A stretch of 64,000 bases of DNA, taken from the NCBI GenBank assembly GCA_026394055.1, contig JAPKYZ010000021.1, forward strand, positions 1-64,000, given 5' to 3'. Below the pieces are notes generated by a model. It saw only the letters and a list, made by a program, of their open reading frames with translations. It was not told the DNA's origin and ran no database searches. Origin of the DNA: Acidobacteriota bacterium (GTDB lineage Bacteria; Acidobacteriota; Terriglobia; Bryobacterales; Bryobacteraceae). A program made the translations under genes and the position numbers. Positions within the stretch are counted from its first letter, which is position 1, and every line of letters starts with the position of its first letter. Shown piece after piece: positions 25,166 to 34,384 of this stretch.

Positions 25166-26041
25166 CTACCGGAGTTCGTAGCGCACGAAGGCGAAGCGTT
25201 TGGAATCCGGGGACCAGGAATTGACGTTGATGGTGCCCTGCCCGCCGAATAGCTTTTTCAGTTCGATGATCTGGCCGCTCTTGCGGTCCATGCGGCGCAG
25301 GATGACGTTCTGATTGGCCGGGTGGCCGACGGTGCCTTTGGGGAAGCTGACAAAGACCAGATAGCGACCGTTGGGCGACGGGTGCGGGAACCAGTCTTCC
25401 AGTTCATCCGAAGTGATGCGCTCCGCTTTCGCGTCGTCCACGCCCGCACCATCCGCCGGAATGCGCCACACATCCCAACTGCCGGTGCGGAGCGAGTTGA
25501 AGTAGATCCACTGGCCGTCGCGCGTATAGTCCGGGCCGTCGTCGTATTGGGCATGAGTGGTCAGGCGCTGTTCGGCACCGCCATCGACAGGGATGCGGTA
25601 GAGGTCAAAATTGTCGCCGCGCTTGGCGCAATAGGCCAGCCACCGGCCATCGGGCGACCAGCCGTGATAGTAGCTGGGCGTCAACTGCGTCACCTGCTTG
25701 GGCGTGCCGCCTGTCGAAGGCAACACATACATCTGACCCGCTGAAATCGCAAACCATTTGCCGTCGGCGGAGATGCCATGGTCGTTGTTGATGCGGTCGA
25801 CGGTGCCCGTGTCCACCTGCTGCGGCTCGCCGCCCGAGACGGCCAGCTTCCAGAGCTTGCCCCGCGAATTCAACAACAAATACTTCCCATCGGGCGACCA
25901 GTTGGGCGCTTCGAAGAGCTCGGGTGATGAGTAGATCACCTTCTCCCCTTTGCCATCGGCATTCATCAAGGTGATATGGCTGGTGGTTGGGGCCCGCTGC
26001 TGTTGGGCGAAGAGGGTGAGGGTGAGAAGGGCGAGGGTCAC
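25166..26041 (-). CDS. PD40/TolB-like beta-propeller protein
   Basis: About 291 residues forming a six-bladed WD40-like propeller. Repeated blade motifs are SPDGKYLLLNSRGKLWKL, SADGKWFAISAG, SPDGRWLAYCAKRGDNFDL, TRDGQWIYFNSLRTGSWDV, SPNGRYLVFVSFP and SPDSKRFAFV. A hydrophobic start (TLALLTLTLFAQQQ) looks like a signal peptide, so it is probably periplasmic. The exact start is uncertain: a GTG at 26041 is the nearest, but it leaves a weak basic region, and the frame stays open to 26335. Such proteins often accompany hydrolases or efflux systems; no partner is obvious here. Confidence 0.8.
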   Translation of the reverse strand: MTLALLTLTLFAQQQRAPTTSHITLMNADGKGEKVIYSSPELFEAPNWSPDGKYLLLNSRGKLWKLAVSGGEPQQVDTGTVDRINNDHGISADGKWFAISAGQMYVLPSTGGTPKQVTQLTPSYYHGWSPDGRWLAYCAKRGDNFDLYRIPVDGGAEQRLTTHAQYDDGPDYTRDGQWIYFNSLRTGSWDVWRIPADGAGVDDAKAERITSDELEDWFPHPSPNGRYLVFVSFPKGTVGHPANQNVILRRMDRKSGQIIELKKLFGGQGTINVNSWSPDSKRFAFVRYELR

Positions 26042-26225
26042 GGCAAGGCTAGGATATCGTGTGCGGGAAAGCCAGTGGCCGGAGACAGATTTCCCTCTCC
26101 AGTCAATACTGGGGCTTTCGGGTTCTATCCGAGCGGAGGCGCCGAAGAAAGTCGGTACAACGAAAGGCGGGCGCTTGAGGGCGGTGAACCAGATGGAGGC
26201 TGGGCCGGAAAGCCCGGGCAATTCT

Positions 26226-27974
26226 CTAGTAGCGGATACCCAATAAGCCGCCAGCCTGCCCTTCATCGGTGAGTTCAATTCTAATAAAGGGTTGCAAATC
26301 GAAGCCTTTGGTGAAATCGGTGGTCGGCACACCATCTGAATTAAGGCAGCAGATGTACTGGAAGCCGCACGCCTCGGAGGTACGCGCCGCGAGTTCTAGG
26401 GCATGCGCTTTCTGTCGTTCATCCACGTCGGCGAAGATCGTACTGTCGTGGATCAGGAACCCCGGGCCCGCCTTCCGTCCGGCCCAGAGCGAAGCGATGG
26501 TCAGGTCATAGCAGAACACCTTCATCTGCTCGACGCCCTGGCTGTCTTGACGCTCGATCTCGACGTTGAATTTGTATCCGCCATCGACCACATCGACCAC
26601 CAGTTCGCCCGGTCGGCTGTAGAGCGACTGAGAGAACGAGTTGAAAAGTGAGATCGCCTTCTCGCGCTCTGCTCGACGCTCCTCATAGAACGACCGGGCC
26701 AGGATATGGAGTTGCTCCCGCTCGATCCGGCTCTGTGATTTGATCTCGTCGATCTTCTTCAGATTGGCGATGCGATCATGGACGGCTGCCAGCTTGGCTG
26801 TCTCATCACTTTGAAGCCTTTGGAGTTCCGCGTATTCGGCGAGAGCGCCGTGACTATTCAGAACTTCCATGAGCGCGGCGCGTCTGTCGCTCAGCGGGGT
26901 CACTTGGTCGGTGCGCAGGACGATGGCTCGCTCCAGCCTGGAAATCTCGGCTTCTAGAAACGCCTTTCGATTGCTGACCAGCCGCTCGTGGAATGTCTGA
27001 ACGTCCTCAAGCCGCCGCTTCACCCCATCCGGCCAGCCGACTCCCGCTTCCTGGTAGACCTTGGCGAGTTTCACGGACTCTGCCGGACGCTCTTGCACCA
27101 AGCTCTCCTGGTAAAACGAAAGCATCGCCCGATCGGAAGCGTTCTCCTGATTCAGTTGGCGGATCGTGCTTTGCAGGGAATTGGCCTGATCCTGATACTC
27201 GATGTATTGAGGGTGGACCCGAAACGTACGCAGTTCCTCGGCGCGCCTGCGCGTTATCTCCTCCAACCTCACACGCTGGGCGTCCAACTCGCCAACGGTG
27301 CCAAGTAGGTCGGGGAACGTCCCCGCCTTGATCGCGGTGCGCAGTTGGCTCACCACTTTCTCCTGATCCTTCAACCGCTGCAATTTTGCTGGATACTCCC
27401 AGGACAAGCCCAACAACAGAGCGTTGTTCACCTGCTTGTCCCAGTCGAGTTGCTTCCGATAGTGCTCGAACGGCGTTGAAAAGGCATCCCGCCCTCGCCG
27501 GGCAAAATACGAAACAAGGCTACGAAACGAAGGCTCGAACGAATCCATCTTCGCCTGAGCGGCAAGATCAAACATGAGCCAGCCGAGTACGTCCGTCCAT
27601 TGCGTCGCGGAGAGGACGTAGGCCCCAGTCTCTTTGTCCTTCTTGGGCTTCATCGGCCAATCGGCGAAGTCTCCCTCGACGATCACCTTCTTCGCCTCTC
27701 CGGTGCTGCGGCTGACCGTGTAGGGCTTCCCTCTCAAGTCGAGTTCCAGAGTGAAGGTCCACCCCTTCAACTGTTCGGCCATCAAGCGGTTCTTCCTGTC
27801 GGCGGAGGAGCCCAGGCAAAAATGAACGATTTCGATCAGCGTAGTCTTGCCCGCGCCGTTGCGTGAATCTTTATTGGTGGCGGCGAACGTCCGTGTCGCC
27901 AGGACGACGTTGAAACCAGGTTCAAATTCGACGTCTCGGAAGTTCGGCTGATCGCAACGAATCGCACGAATCAT
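26226..27974 (-). CDS. ABC-3C system ATPase (DUF2326-like, SMC-type)
   Basis: A 582-residue ABC ATPase of the SMC/RecN-like type. The N-terminus carries a Walker A, NGAGKTTLIEI (Lys43); a coiled-coil middle of about 330 residues follows, then the second nucleotide-binding half with a Walker B-like GFLIHDSTIFADVD (Asp about 510). This layout matches the DUF2326 ATPases of ABC three-component conflict systems, thought to sense invading nucleic acid and license an effector. It overlaps the small middle-component gene by four bases (ATGA). Base composition is lower in GC (about 55% by eye) than the flanks, consistent with transfer. Confidence 0.85.
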   Translation of the reverse strand: MIRAIRCDQPNFRDVEFEPGFNVVLATRTFAATNKDSRNGAGKTTLIEIVHFCLGSSADRKNRLMAEQLKGWTFTLELDLRGKPYTVSRSTGEAKKVIVEGDFADWPMKPKKDKETGAYVLSATQWTDVLGWLMFDLAAQAKMDSFEPSFRSLVSYFARRGRDAFSTPFEHYRKQLDWDKQVNNALLLGLSWEYPAKLQRLKDQEKVVSQLRTAIKAGTFPDLLGTVGELDAQRVRLEEITRRRAEELRTFRVHPQYIEYQDQANSLQSTIRQLNQENASDRAMLSFYQESLVQERPAESVKLAKVYQEAGVGWPDGVKRRLEDVQTFHERLVSNRKAFLEAEISRLERAIVLRTDQVTPLSDRRAALMEVLNSHGALAEYAELQRLQSDETAKLAAVHDRIANLKKIDEIKSQSRIEREQLHILARSFYEERRAEREKAISLFNSFSQSLYSRPGELVVDVVDGGYKFNVEIERQDSQGVEQMKVFCYDLTIASLWAGRKAGPGFLIHDSTIFADVDERQKAHALELAARTSEACGFQYICCLNSDGVPTTDFTKGFDLQPFIRIELTDEGQAGGLLGIRY

Positions 27975-28222
27975 TCGTCACCACCGGATGACGCACTTGC
28001 GACTCTCCGCAGTGTGTCGCCCTCCAGATCGACGGCACCGAGCGAGAAAAGGAAACTTGCTGCAAGAGCGAACTGCTCGAAACTGGCATCGGCGTTCCCC
28101 GTCCGAAGCCGTTCCCACGTAGACGAGACGGTGCGCGGCCGATCCGCTAGGATTCCAAGGATCTCCCCGCCCAGGCCGACCAGCGACCGATTGACGGGCA
28201 CGTGTTTGTTGGGAAGGACCAT
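27971..28222 (-). CDS. ABC-3C system middle component
   Basis: An 83-residue protein beginning VLPNKHVPVNRSLVGLGGEIL, then TVSSTWERLR and a helical FALAASFLFSLGAVDLEG segment. This resembles the small helical 'middle component' (probably type 6) that bridges the ATPase and effector in ABC three-component systems. Alone it would be unrecognisable; size, position between the two larger genes and the four-base overlap support the call. It is 12 bases downstream of the effector gene, so all three form one operon. Confidence 0.72.
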   Translation of the reverse strand: MVLPNKHVPVNRSLVGLGGEILGILADRPRTVSSTWERLRTGNADASFEQFALAASFLFSLGAVDLEGDTLRRVASASSGGDE

Positions 28223-28234
28223 TGCGGATTACCG

Positions 28235-29137
28235 TCAGCGCTCGAAAATGTCACAAAGTTCAAAGTAGTGAGCAACGATGCCAGCCGCCGCCCAGTAGAA
28301 TTTTTGATCGACGCGTTGCTCTCCCACTACGTAGTCTACAAGGCTGCCGAAGATCACGTCCGGGTCATCCGCGGATTCAGCTAGTTCGCGATACTTCGAC
28401 GCAAGGTCGATGGCGATGACCTCCGAAAAGCTGGGATCAGGCATCTTCGTTACGTATTCCCGGACCAACCGTGCAACCGGCATGGCAGGCCGCACTGTGT
28501 TCGTCACTGCGGCGGATAGCCGGTTCCGGGCCAACTTGTCGCCAATCGCAGTCAGGTCGAAACTGGAATCGTCGGGAAGGTTGGCCGTCTGTTTGCCCAG
28601 GTGCTTCATCAACACTTGAATCTCAGCCGCTGTCGTTGCTGGAGCGGCCGATAGATCCGGAACGGGGCCAAGGATCGCGATTCGATCCACCATCGGCAAT
28701 AGCTTCACGATCTGCCAAAGGCCTTCACGGCCGATGTGACCGATTGCGATGTGTGGGTGATTGGCCTTGAGTTCGGTAAGAACATTCACTACCTGCGGTG
28801 GAAGGGCGCGGGCAGAACTCCAAACGAAGGTCCAGGCGCGCATCTTCTCTTTCCAATGATCGCGACCGCCGGAGAAGTCCTCGATGATCTTCCTGGCCGT
28901 CTCTGGGCCGGTCAATTCCTCCGGCGCATAACACTGGAAGACAGTTCCGGTGTTGAGCGAGAACCCGTCCGATTTCCAGTCGCCCGCTCGCCCCATCGGT
29001 TTTACCATCAGAAACGACGGGTCGCTCTTCTGCATGATCTGTTCAAACAAATCCTGAAAGGCACGACCGACGCGGCGGTACAACTCAAGCTCTAACTTGA
29101 TTTCGTGGTGGCTGAGGCTGAACTCTTCCGGTGTCAT
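28235..29137 (-). CDS. ABC-3C system effector, nuclease-like N-terminus
   Basis: A 300-residue protein, first gene of the operon. The N-terminal 80 residues, AFQDLFEQIM, then MGRAGDWKSDGFS and TVFQCYAPEE, resemble the helix-plus-D-QxK core of restriction-endonuclease-fold nucleases (GD at 52-53, Asp57, Gln68), although the usual catalytic Lys of QxK is Tyr70. The rest (to residue 300) is mainly helical with no motif I recognise. By position it is the candidate toxic effector of the ABC three-component system. The fold call is inference; it might instead be a DNA-binding component. Confidence 0.68.
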   Translation of the reverse strand: MTPEEFSLSHHEIKLELELYRRVGRAFQDLFEQIMQKSDPSFLMVKPMGRAGDWKSDGFSLNTGTVFQCYAPEELTGPETARKIIEDFSGGRDHWKEKMRAWTFVWSSARALPPQVVNVLTELKANHPHIAIGHIGREGLWQIVKLLPMVDRIAILGPVPDLSAAPATTAAEIQVLMKHLGKQTANLPDDSSFDLTAIGDKLARNRLSAAVTNTVRPAMPVARLVREYVTKMPDPSFSEVIAIDLASKYRELAESADDPDVIFGSLVDYVVGEQRVDQKFYWAAAGIVAHYFELCDIFER

Positions 29138-29181
29138 GGCAAGAAAAGATCCCTCAAAATTGTTTCACACGTCAAGTCTTC

Positions 29182-30054
29182 TCAAAACACATCCAAATCA
29201 TTCCCAAACCGCACCTCACCCTTGTAGACCGCCGCGATCTCCTTCATGAGCTCCTGCTCATTCGAACTCCACAGCAGTTGGTGGTAGAGCACTAGCAACT
29301 TGGGCTTGGCCCGGTTGGCGATTTCGCCTAGCTGGACGGAGGAGGTGTGGGCGCGGGAGTGGTAGGTTTGCCATTGTGGGGGGCGCTTCTTGAAGCCCGC
29401 CACGCTGTAGACCTCGTGCAGCAGGATGTCGCAGCCGTTGCAGGCTTTGACGATGTTGTCGCTCGCGATGGTGTCGCCGGAGATGACGATGGTGCGGTCT
29501 GGGGTTTCAAAGCGGAGGGCGTAGGCTTCGCGCCATTCGCCGTGTTTGACCAGGAAGGCTTTGACGGTGACGTTGGCGTCCTTGTAGATGGTGCCTTCGC
29601 GGTATTCGTGGGCGTTGACGAGGTAGGCGCGCGGGTCGCCTTTTTCGTCGCCTTTGATGCGGACTTGGAGGTCCTGGCGGTAGGCGGCCAGGATGTGGCG
29701 GGCCATGTCTTTGATGCCTTTGGGGCCGTAGAGTTCGAGCGGGGCGTGACGGTCCAGCACGGCGGGGGTGAGGATCAGGTCCGGCAGACCGGCGGTGTGG
29801 TCCGAGTGCAGGTGGGTGGCGAAGGCGGTTTTCAGGTTGTTGACGGCCAGCGCGGTGACTCCCTTGCGGGCCGCGGCGGCGGCGCGGCGGACGACGCCGG
29901 GGCCGAAATCGACCAGGTAGGGTTGGCCGTTGACGACGACGGCGACGGCGGGTCCGGAACGGTCCGGGTCAGCGTTGGGGGTGCCGGTACCGAGGAGCAC
30001 CAATTGGCTGGCGGGGGCGGCTAACAGGCCGAGGCAAATGACAGCAGAGAGCAT
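29182..30054 (-). CDS. secreted MBL-fold metallohydrolase
   Basis: A 290-residue metallo-beta-lactamase-fold hydrolase of the RNase Z/arylsulfatase-like branch. The metal motif HLHSDHTAGL is intact, followed by a late Asp in SGDTIASDN and histidines in the YHSRAHTSSVQLGEIA and VLYHQLL segments. MLSAVICLGLLAAPAS at the start is a signal peptide, so it is exported. The ATG at 30054 is chosen over a longer frame up to 30306, which overlaps the divergent gene. The substrate cannot be read from the sequence. Runs opposite to the PSD1 gene beside it. Confidence 0.88.
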   Translation of the reverse strand: MLSAVICLGLLAAPASQLVLLGTGTPNADPDRSGPAVAVVVNGQPYLVDFGPGVVRRAAAAARKGVTALAVNNLKTAFATHLHSDHTAGLPDLILTPAVLDRHAPLELYGPKGIKDMARHILAAYRQDLQVRIKGDEKGDPRAYLVNAHEYREGTIYKDANVTVKAFLVKHGEWREAYALRFETPDRTIVISGDTIASDNIVKACNGCDILLHEVYSVAGFKKRPPQWQTYHSRAHTSSVQLGEIANRAKPKLLVLYHQLLWSSNEQELMKEIAAVYKGEVRFGNDLDVF

Positions 30055-30205
30055 CTGGGGGCATGGTACTGCATGGTGGGCGCCGGGTGCGGCGCGGCTC
30101 GGTTGGATCAGCGGCGGAGGAAGATTCGGCAGACCGCTTGCTGACGCGCGCGGCTCAGTCAAGCGGCCCGGTGGCGCGCGGTGGGGCTTGATATCATTCA
30201 TCGTA

Positions 30206-32668
30206 ATGACATTCCTTGCGCACCGGTGGGCCGGAGGCCTGATTTTGTTGACCGGCATCGCCTTCGGGGCTGATGAATCGGCGGAGAAGGCGGAGGCCAT
30301 CTTCAAGGCGAACTGCTATTCGTGCCACGGCGCGGCGCTGAAGATGTCGAAGTTGGATTTGCGGACGCGCGAAACCATTCTCAAAGGCGGCGAGCACGGC
30401 GCGGTGGTGGTGCCGAACAACCCGGAAGCGAGCTTGCTCTACAAGCTGGTCTCCGGCGCGCAACAGCCGTCGATGCCACCGGGCAAGAAGCTGGCGGCGG
30501 CGGATATTGAGATGCTCCGCACGTGGATTGATCGCGGTGCACCCTATGACGGCATCGCCCCGGCGGATGAAGACAAGCTGAAGACGCTAGCCAAGCTGGA
30601 AGACCGGCCGATCCGGCCGGAGGAGCGGAAGTTCTGGAGCTTTCAACCGGTGAAGCGTCCGGCGGTGAAGGGCGCGGGCTCTGCTGCGGTGGATGAGCTG
30701 TGGTTGAAATCGCTGGCGGCCAAGGGGCTGAAGCCGAACCCGCAAGCCGACCGCCGCAGCCTGATCCGGCGCGCTTATCTCGACTTGATTGGGCTGGCAC
30801 CGACGCCCGATCAAGTGTCCGCGTTTGTGAACGACAAATCGCCCAATGCGTGGCCCAAGCTGGTGGAGCAACTGCTGGCCTCGCCGCACTATGGGGAGCG
30901 CTGGGGACGGCACTGGCTGGACCTGGCGCGCTATTCCGATTCGGCCGGCTATGAGTTCGACCGCGACCGGCCCACGATGTTCCATTACCGGGATTGGGTG
31001 ATTGAGGCCTTCAACCGCGACGTACCGTACAACGAGTTCGTGCGGTTGCAGTTGGCCGGTGACGAGCTGAAGCCCGGAGATCGCGAAGGGCGAGTGGCCA
31101 GCGTCTATTTGCGGCTGGGCCAGGAAGCCAACATCAAGACGGCGCAGACGCGCATGGATGAGCTGGATGATCTGTTGGCCACCACCGGTGGGTCGATGCT
31201 GGGCATGACGATTGGCTGCGCGCGCTGCCACAACCACAAGTTCGACCCGATCCCGCAGAAGGACTACTACCGCATGCAGGCCGTCTTCTTTTCGGCCAAG
31301 CCGGTGGAGGAGCCGTTCGCGGAAGCCGCGGCCATTGCCGCTCACAAGACGGCGCTGGCCGAATGGACCGCCAAGCTGAAAGAGCTGCGCATGGCCAAGG
31401 GGCAGATCGACAAGCCGTATCGTGAGCGCCTGCTGGAGGAGAAGAAATCGAAGCTGCCGGAGTTCTTCCAAGTCGCGCTGAAGACGCCCGCCGACAAGCG
31501 CACCGAAGGACAGCGGCTGAATGCCATCCAGGTAGAGAAATTTCTGGTGGTGGACGACAAGGAACTGCAGCCGCTGTTGAACGCGGATGAGCTGGCGCGT
31601 TGGACGAAGCTGAAGGAAGAGATTGCGGCGTTGGACAAGAAGAAGCCCGAGATCCCGACGCTGCTGACGATTGAGGAGCAGCGTTCGGATCCGTCTTACT
31701 TCCTGCACCACGGCAGCGTGGATTCGCCAGGCACGGAGATGAAGCCGGGCATCTTGAGCGTGGCGCATGAGGGCGAATGGCCCTTCCCGGAAAAGACCAC
31801 CGGACCGGGCCTGGGCCGCCGGGCCGCGTTTGCTGACTGGGTGACGTCGCCCAGCAATCCGCTGTCGGCGCGCGTGATGGCGAACCGGATCTGGCAGCAT
31901 CACTTTGGCGAAGGCATAGTGCGAACGACGTCGAACTTTGGCAAGACCGGCGAGTTGCCCACACACCCGGAGCTACTCGATTGGCTGGCGAGCGAGTTTG
32001 TGCAGCAGGGCTGGTCGATCAAGAAGATGCACCGGACGCTGATGCTGTCGCAGGTCTACCAGCAATCGAGCAGTGATCGCGCCGACGGCATTGCGGCGGA
32101 CCCTGAGAATCGCTTGTTGTGGCGGCAAGCGCGGCAGCGCCTGGAGGCAGAGATTATTCGGGATCAGATTCTGGCGGCGGCGGGCACGCTGAAGCTGGAC
32201 CTGGGCGGCCCGGGCGTCTATCCGTTTATTGATCCGTCGCTCTATGCCGGGTCCAGCGGACGCACGTGGCCGGGCAAGCAGATTGATGACCCGTCGACCT
32301 TCCGCCGCAGCGTCTACATCTTCCAGAAGCGCACCATCCAGGTGCCGATGATGGAGCTGTTTGATACGCCGAACGGCATTGGGTCGTGCTCGCGTCGCAA
32401 TCGCTCGACGATTGCGACGCAGGCGCTGATCCTGATGAACAATGCGTTTGTGCTGGATCAAGCGAAGCGCTTTGCGGCGCGGCTGAAGCAGGAGGCGGGC
32501 GATCAGCCGGCGGCGCAGGTGAAGCGGGCGTTTGACCTGACGCTATCGCGCGCGCCGTCGCCCAAGGAACTGGCCGAAGCGGTCAGCTTTATCGGGTCCG
32601 CGCCGGAAGGTCTGGTCGACTTTGCGCAGACGATTTTCAATCTCAACGAGTTCGCGTACATCCCCTAG
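30206..32668 (+). CDS. PSD1 and cytochrome c domain-containing protein (DUF1549/DUF1553)
   Basis: An 820-residue exported protein. A signal peptide (GGLILLTGIAFGA) precedes a PSCyt1 haem domain with CYSCH, then DUF1549 (LIRRAYLDLIGLAPTPDQV, HYGERWGRHWLDLARYSDS) and, after a lysine-rich linker, DUF1553 ([33 protein letters not shown]). The family is abundant in planctomycetes and acidobacteria; its function is unknown but it nearly always precedes a DUF1501 gene, as here nine bases downstream. A second, longer copy pairs with another DUF1501 at the window's end. The ATG at 30206 gives the signal peptide; the frame's upstream part is rejected. Confidence 0.9.
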   Translation: MTFLAHRWAGGLILLTGIAFGADESAEKAEAIFKANCYSCHGAALKMSKLDLRTRETILKGGEHGAVVVPNNPEASLLYKLVSGAQQPSMPPGKKLAAADIEMLRTWIDRGAPYDGIAPADEDKLKTLAKLEDRPIRPEERKFWSFQPVKRPAVKGAGSAAVDELWLKSLAAKGLKPNPQADRRSLIRRAYLDLIGLAPTPDQVSAFVNDKSPNAWPKLVEQLLASPHYGERWGRHWLDLARYSDSAGYEFDRDRPTMFHYRDWVIEAFNRDVPYNEFVRLQLAGDELKPGDREGRVASVYLRLGQEANIKTAQTRMDELDDLLATTGGSMLGMTIGCARCHNHKFDPIPQKDYYRMQAVFFSAKPVEEPFAEAAAIAAHKTALAEWTAKLKELRMAKGQIDKPYRERLLEEKKSKLPEFFQVALKTPADKRTEGQRLNAIQVEKFLVVDDKELQPLLNADELARWTKLKEEIAALDKKKPEIPTLLTIEEQRSDPSYFLHHGSVDSPGTEMKPGILSVAHEGEWPFPEKTTGPGLGRRAAFADWVTSPSNPLSARVMANRIWQHHFGEGIVRTTSNFGKTGELPTHPELLDWLASEFVQQGWSIKKMHRTLMLSQVYQQSSSDRADGIAADPENRLLWRQARQRLEAEIIRDQILAAAGTLKLDLGGPGVYPFIDPSLYAGSSGRTWPGKQIDDPSTFRRSVYIFQKRTIQVPMMELFDTPNGIGSCSRRNRSTIATQALILMNNAFVLDQAKRFAARLKQEAGDQPAAQVKRAFDLTLSRAPSPKELAEAVSFIGSAPEGLVDFAQTIFNLNEFAYIP

Positions 32669-32677
32669 GAATTGATC

Positions 32678-34078
32678 ATGAGCCAGCGCTTTCTTTCACG
32701 TCGTGAGTTGATGTTCCGGGCTGGAGGCGGCATCGCCTCGCTGGCTGTTGCCGACATGATGGCTTCGGCGGCCACCACCTCCCCGCTGGCACCCAAGCTG
32801 GCGCACTATGCGGGCAAGGCCAAGGCCGTGATCTCCGTGTTCTGCTACGGAGGCGTCAGCCACGTTGATACGTTTGACCCGAAGCCCGAGCTCGCGCGCC
32901 GTGCCGGGGAGGCACTGTCGGGCAAGGGCGAAGTGGTGGTGTCTCAGGGTACGCCCGGTGGCATTCTGCCGTCGCCATGGAAGTTTAAGAAGTACGGCCA
33001 GAGCGGCATGGACGTCAGCGAGCTATTTCCGCATGTCGCCAAGCACGTGGACGACATCGCCTTCATCCGGTCCATGTATTCGCTCTCGAATGACCATGCT
33101 CCGGCGCTGTTCCAGATGAACACCGGTAGCGTGCTGACCGGACATCCTTCGATGGGCAGCTGGGTGACCTATGGCCTGGGCACGGAGAATCAGAACCTGC
33201 CGGCCTACATCGTGTTTCAGGATTGGCGCGGCGGCCCAATTGGTGGGGCTCCCAATTGGGGCAACGGCTATATGCCGGCGATGTATCAGGGCACGCCGTT
33301 CCGCTCAACCGGCGATCCGATTGTCGATCTCAAACCGCCGGAGGGGATGACGCCCGAACGGCAGAAGCGCTGGCTGGGCTTTCTCGACAAGTTGAATGCG
33401 GAGCATGCGGCGAAGAACCCACAGGATTCCGAGTTTGCGGCCCGCATCGCATCGTTTGAGCTGGCGTATCAGATGCAGAAGCATGCCACCGACGCCGTGG
33501 CGATCAACACGGAGCCGCAGCATATCCGCGATATGTACGGCGTCGATGGCGAACGGACGCAGTATGTCGGCAAGCAACTGTTGATGGCGCGGCGCCTGGT
33601 GGAGCGGGGCGTGCGGTTTGTGCAGGTCTATTCCGGTGGCGGCAACTTCCAGGAGAGCTGGGACGCGCACTGGGACTTGAAGGCCAACCACGAGATGCAC
33701 TGCGGCGAGACCGACCAGCCGGTGGCGGCGCTGCTGGCTGATCTGAAGCAGCGGGGCTTGCTCGATTCAACGCTGGTGATCTGGCACGGCGAGTTCGGCC
33801 GCATGCCGATCTCACAGCGGTTGGATGGGCGTGACCACAACCCGTATGGCTACACCGTGTGGATGGCGGGCGGCGGCATCAAGGGTGGTCAGGTGATTGG
33901 CGCGACGGACGAGTTTGGCTACAAGGCGGTGGAGAACCGCAAGTCAGTGAACGATCTCCACGCCACGATGCTGCACTGCCTGGGCTTCAACCATGAGAAG
34001 CTGACCTACCCGTACAACGGTCGCAATATGCGGCTGACGGATGTGAGCGGCAATTTGATCAAGGAATTGGTGGCCTAA
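32678..34078 (+). CDS. DUF1501 family protein
   Basis: A 466-residue protein with a Tat-type N-terminus (FLSRRELMFRAGGGIASLAV). DUF1501 is an alkaline-phosphatase-like fold related to sulfatases; GGVSHVDTFDPKP, IRSMYSLSNDHAPALFQMNTG, LVIWHGEFGRMP and GRDHNPYGYTVWMAGGGIKGG are typical blocks with metal-type His/Asp residues. It is co-transcribed with the PSD1 gene upstream and likely works with it in the periplasm; substrate unknown. The in-frame TTG two codons earlier is not used. Its 3' end overlaps the convergent RelE-like gene by four bases. Confidence 0.9.
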   Translation: MSQRFLSRRELMFRAGGGIASLAVADMMASAATTSPLAPKLAHYAGKAKAVISVFCYGGVSHVDTFDPKPELARRAGEALSGKGEVVVSQGTPGGILPSPWKFKKYGQSGMDVSELFPHVAKHVDDIAFIRSMYSLSNDHAPALFQMNTGSVLTGHPSMGSWVTYGLGTENQNLPAYIVFQDWRGGPIGGAPNWGNGYMPAMYQGTPFRSTGDPIVDLKPPEGMTPERQKRWLGFLDKLNAEHAAKNPQDSEFAARIASFELAYQMQKHATDAVAINTEPQHIRDMYGVDGERTQYVGKQLLMARRLVERGVRFVQVYSGGGNFQESWDAHWDLKANHEMHCGETDQPVAALLADLKQRGLLDSTLVIWHGEFGRMPISQRLDGRDHNPYGYTVWMAGGGIKGGQVIGATDEFGYKAVENRKSVNDLHATMLHCLGFNHEKLTYPYNGRNMRLTDVSGNLIKELVA

Positions 34079-34335
34079 CGGTACGCGTTCTTCCGATCTG
34101 TCACGGCCAAGATACGCACGATTCGTTCTCCACTACTGATGTTGTAGACGATCCGGAAGTCACCAACACGAATACGCCACGTATTCTCAGTGCCCTGAAG
34201 CTTCTTTGTCCCTCGTGGCCGTGGGTCAAGGGCAAGCATCTCAATTCGTGGCAAAATGAGGCCCGACAGATAGGCTGGCAGAGCGGCCAGTTCCTTTCTG
34301 GCGGACGGCTTGAACCGGACCTCAAAATCTCGCAT
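34075..34335 (-). CDS. RelE/ParE-family toxin
   Basis: An 86-residue RelE-like protein, a ribosome-dependent mRNA interferase or gyrase poison by family. MRDFEVRFKPSARKELAAL is the usual N-terminal strand and helix; LQGTENTWRIRVGDFRIVYNI and the final ILAVTDRKNAYR are the diagnostic C-terminal strands with basic residues. The start at 34335 gives the family N-terminus; an ATG at 34356 is in frame. The likely antitoxin gene is on the opposite strand, divergent, about 50 bases away, an unusual arrangement. GC content is clearly lower than the flanks. Confidence 0.85.
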   Translation of the reverse strand: MRDFEVRFKPSARKELAALPAYLSGLILPRIEMLALDPRPRGTKKLQGTENTWRIRVGDFRIVYNISSGERIVRILAVTDRKNAYR

Positions 34336-34384
34336 ATGCCGCTCCTGCTCCGACAACGCTGGTCAAATCTGCGAAACTAGAGGC

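Noticed and set aside
26042..26335. N-terminal extension of the PD40 protein
   Set aside because: Would overlap the end of the ABC-3C ATPase gene and lacks family resemblance.
29930..30205. N-terminal extension of the PSD1 frame, including ADARGSV
   Set aside because: Overlaps the divergent MBL gene and lacks a signal; the stretch CTTGCTGACGCGCGCGGCTC looks like a known type of intergenic repeat, but only one copy is present here, so I did not annotate it.
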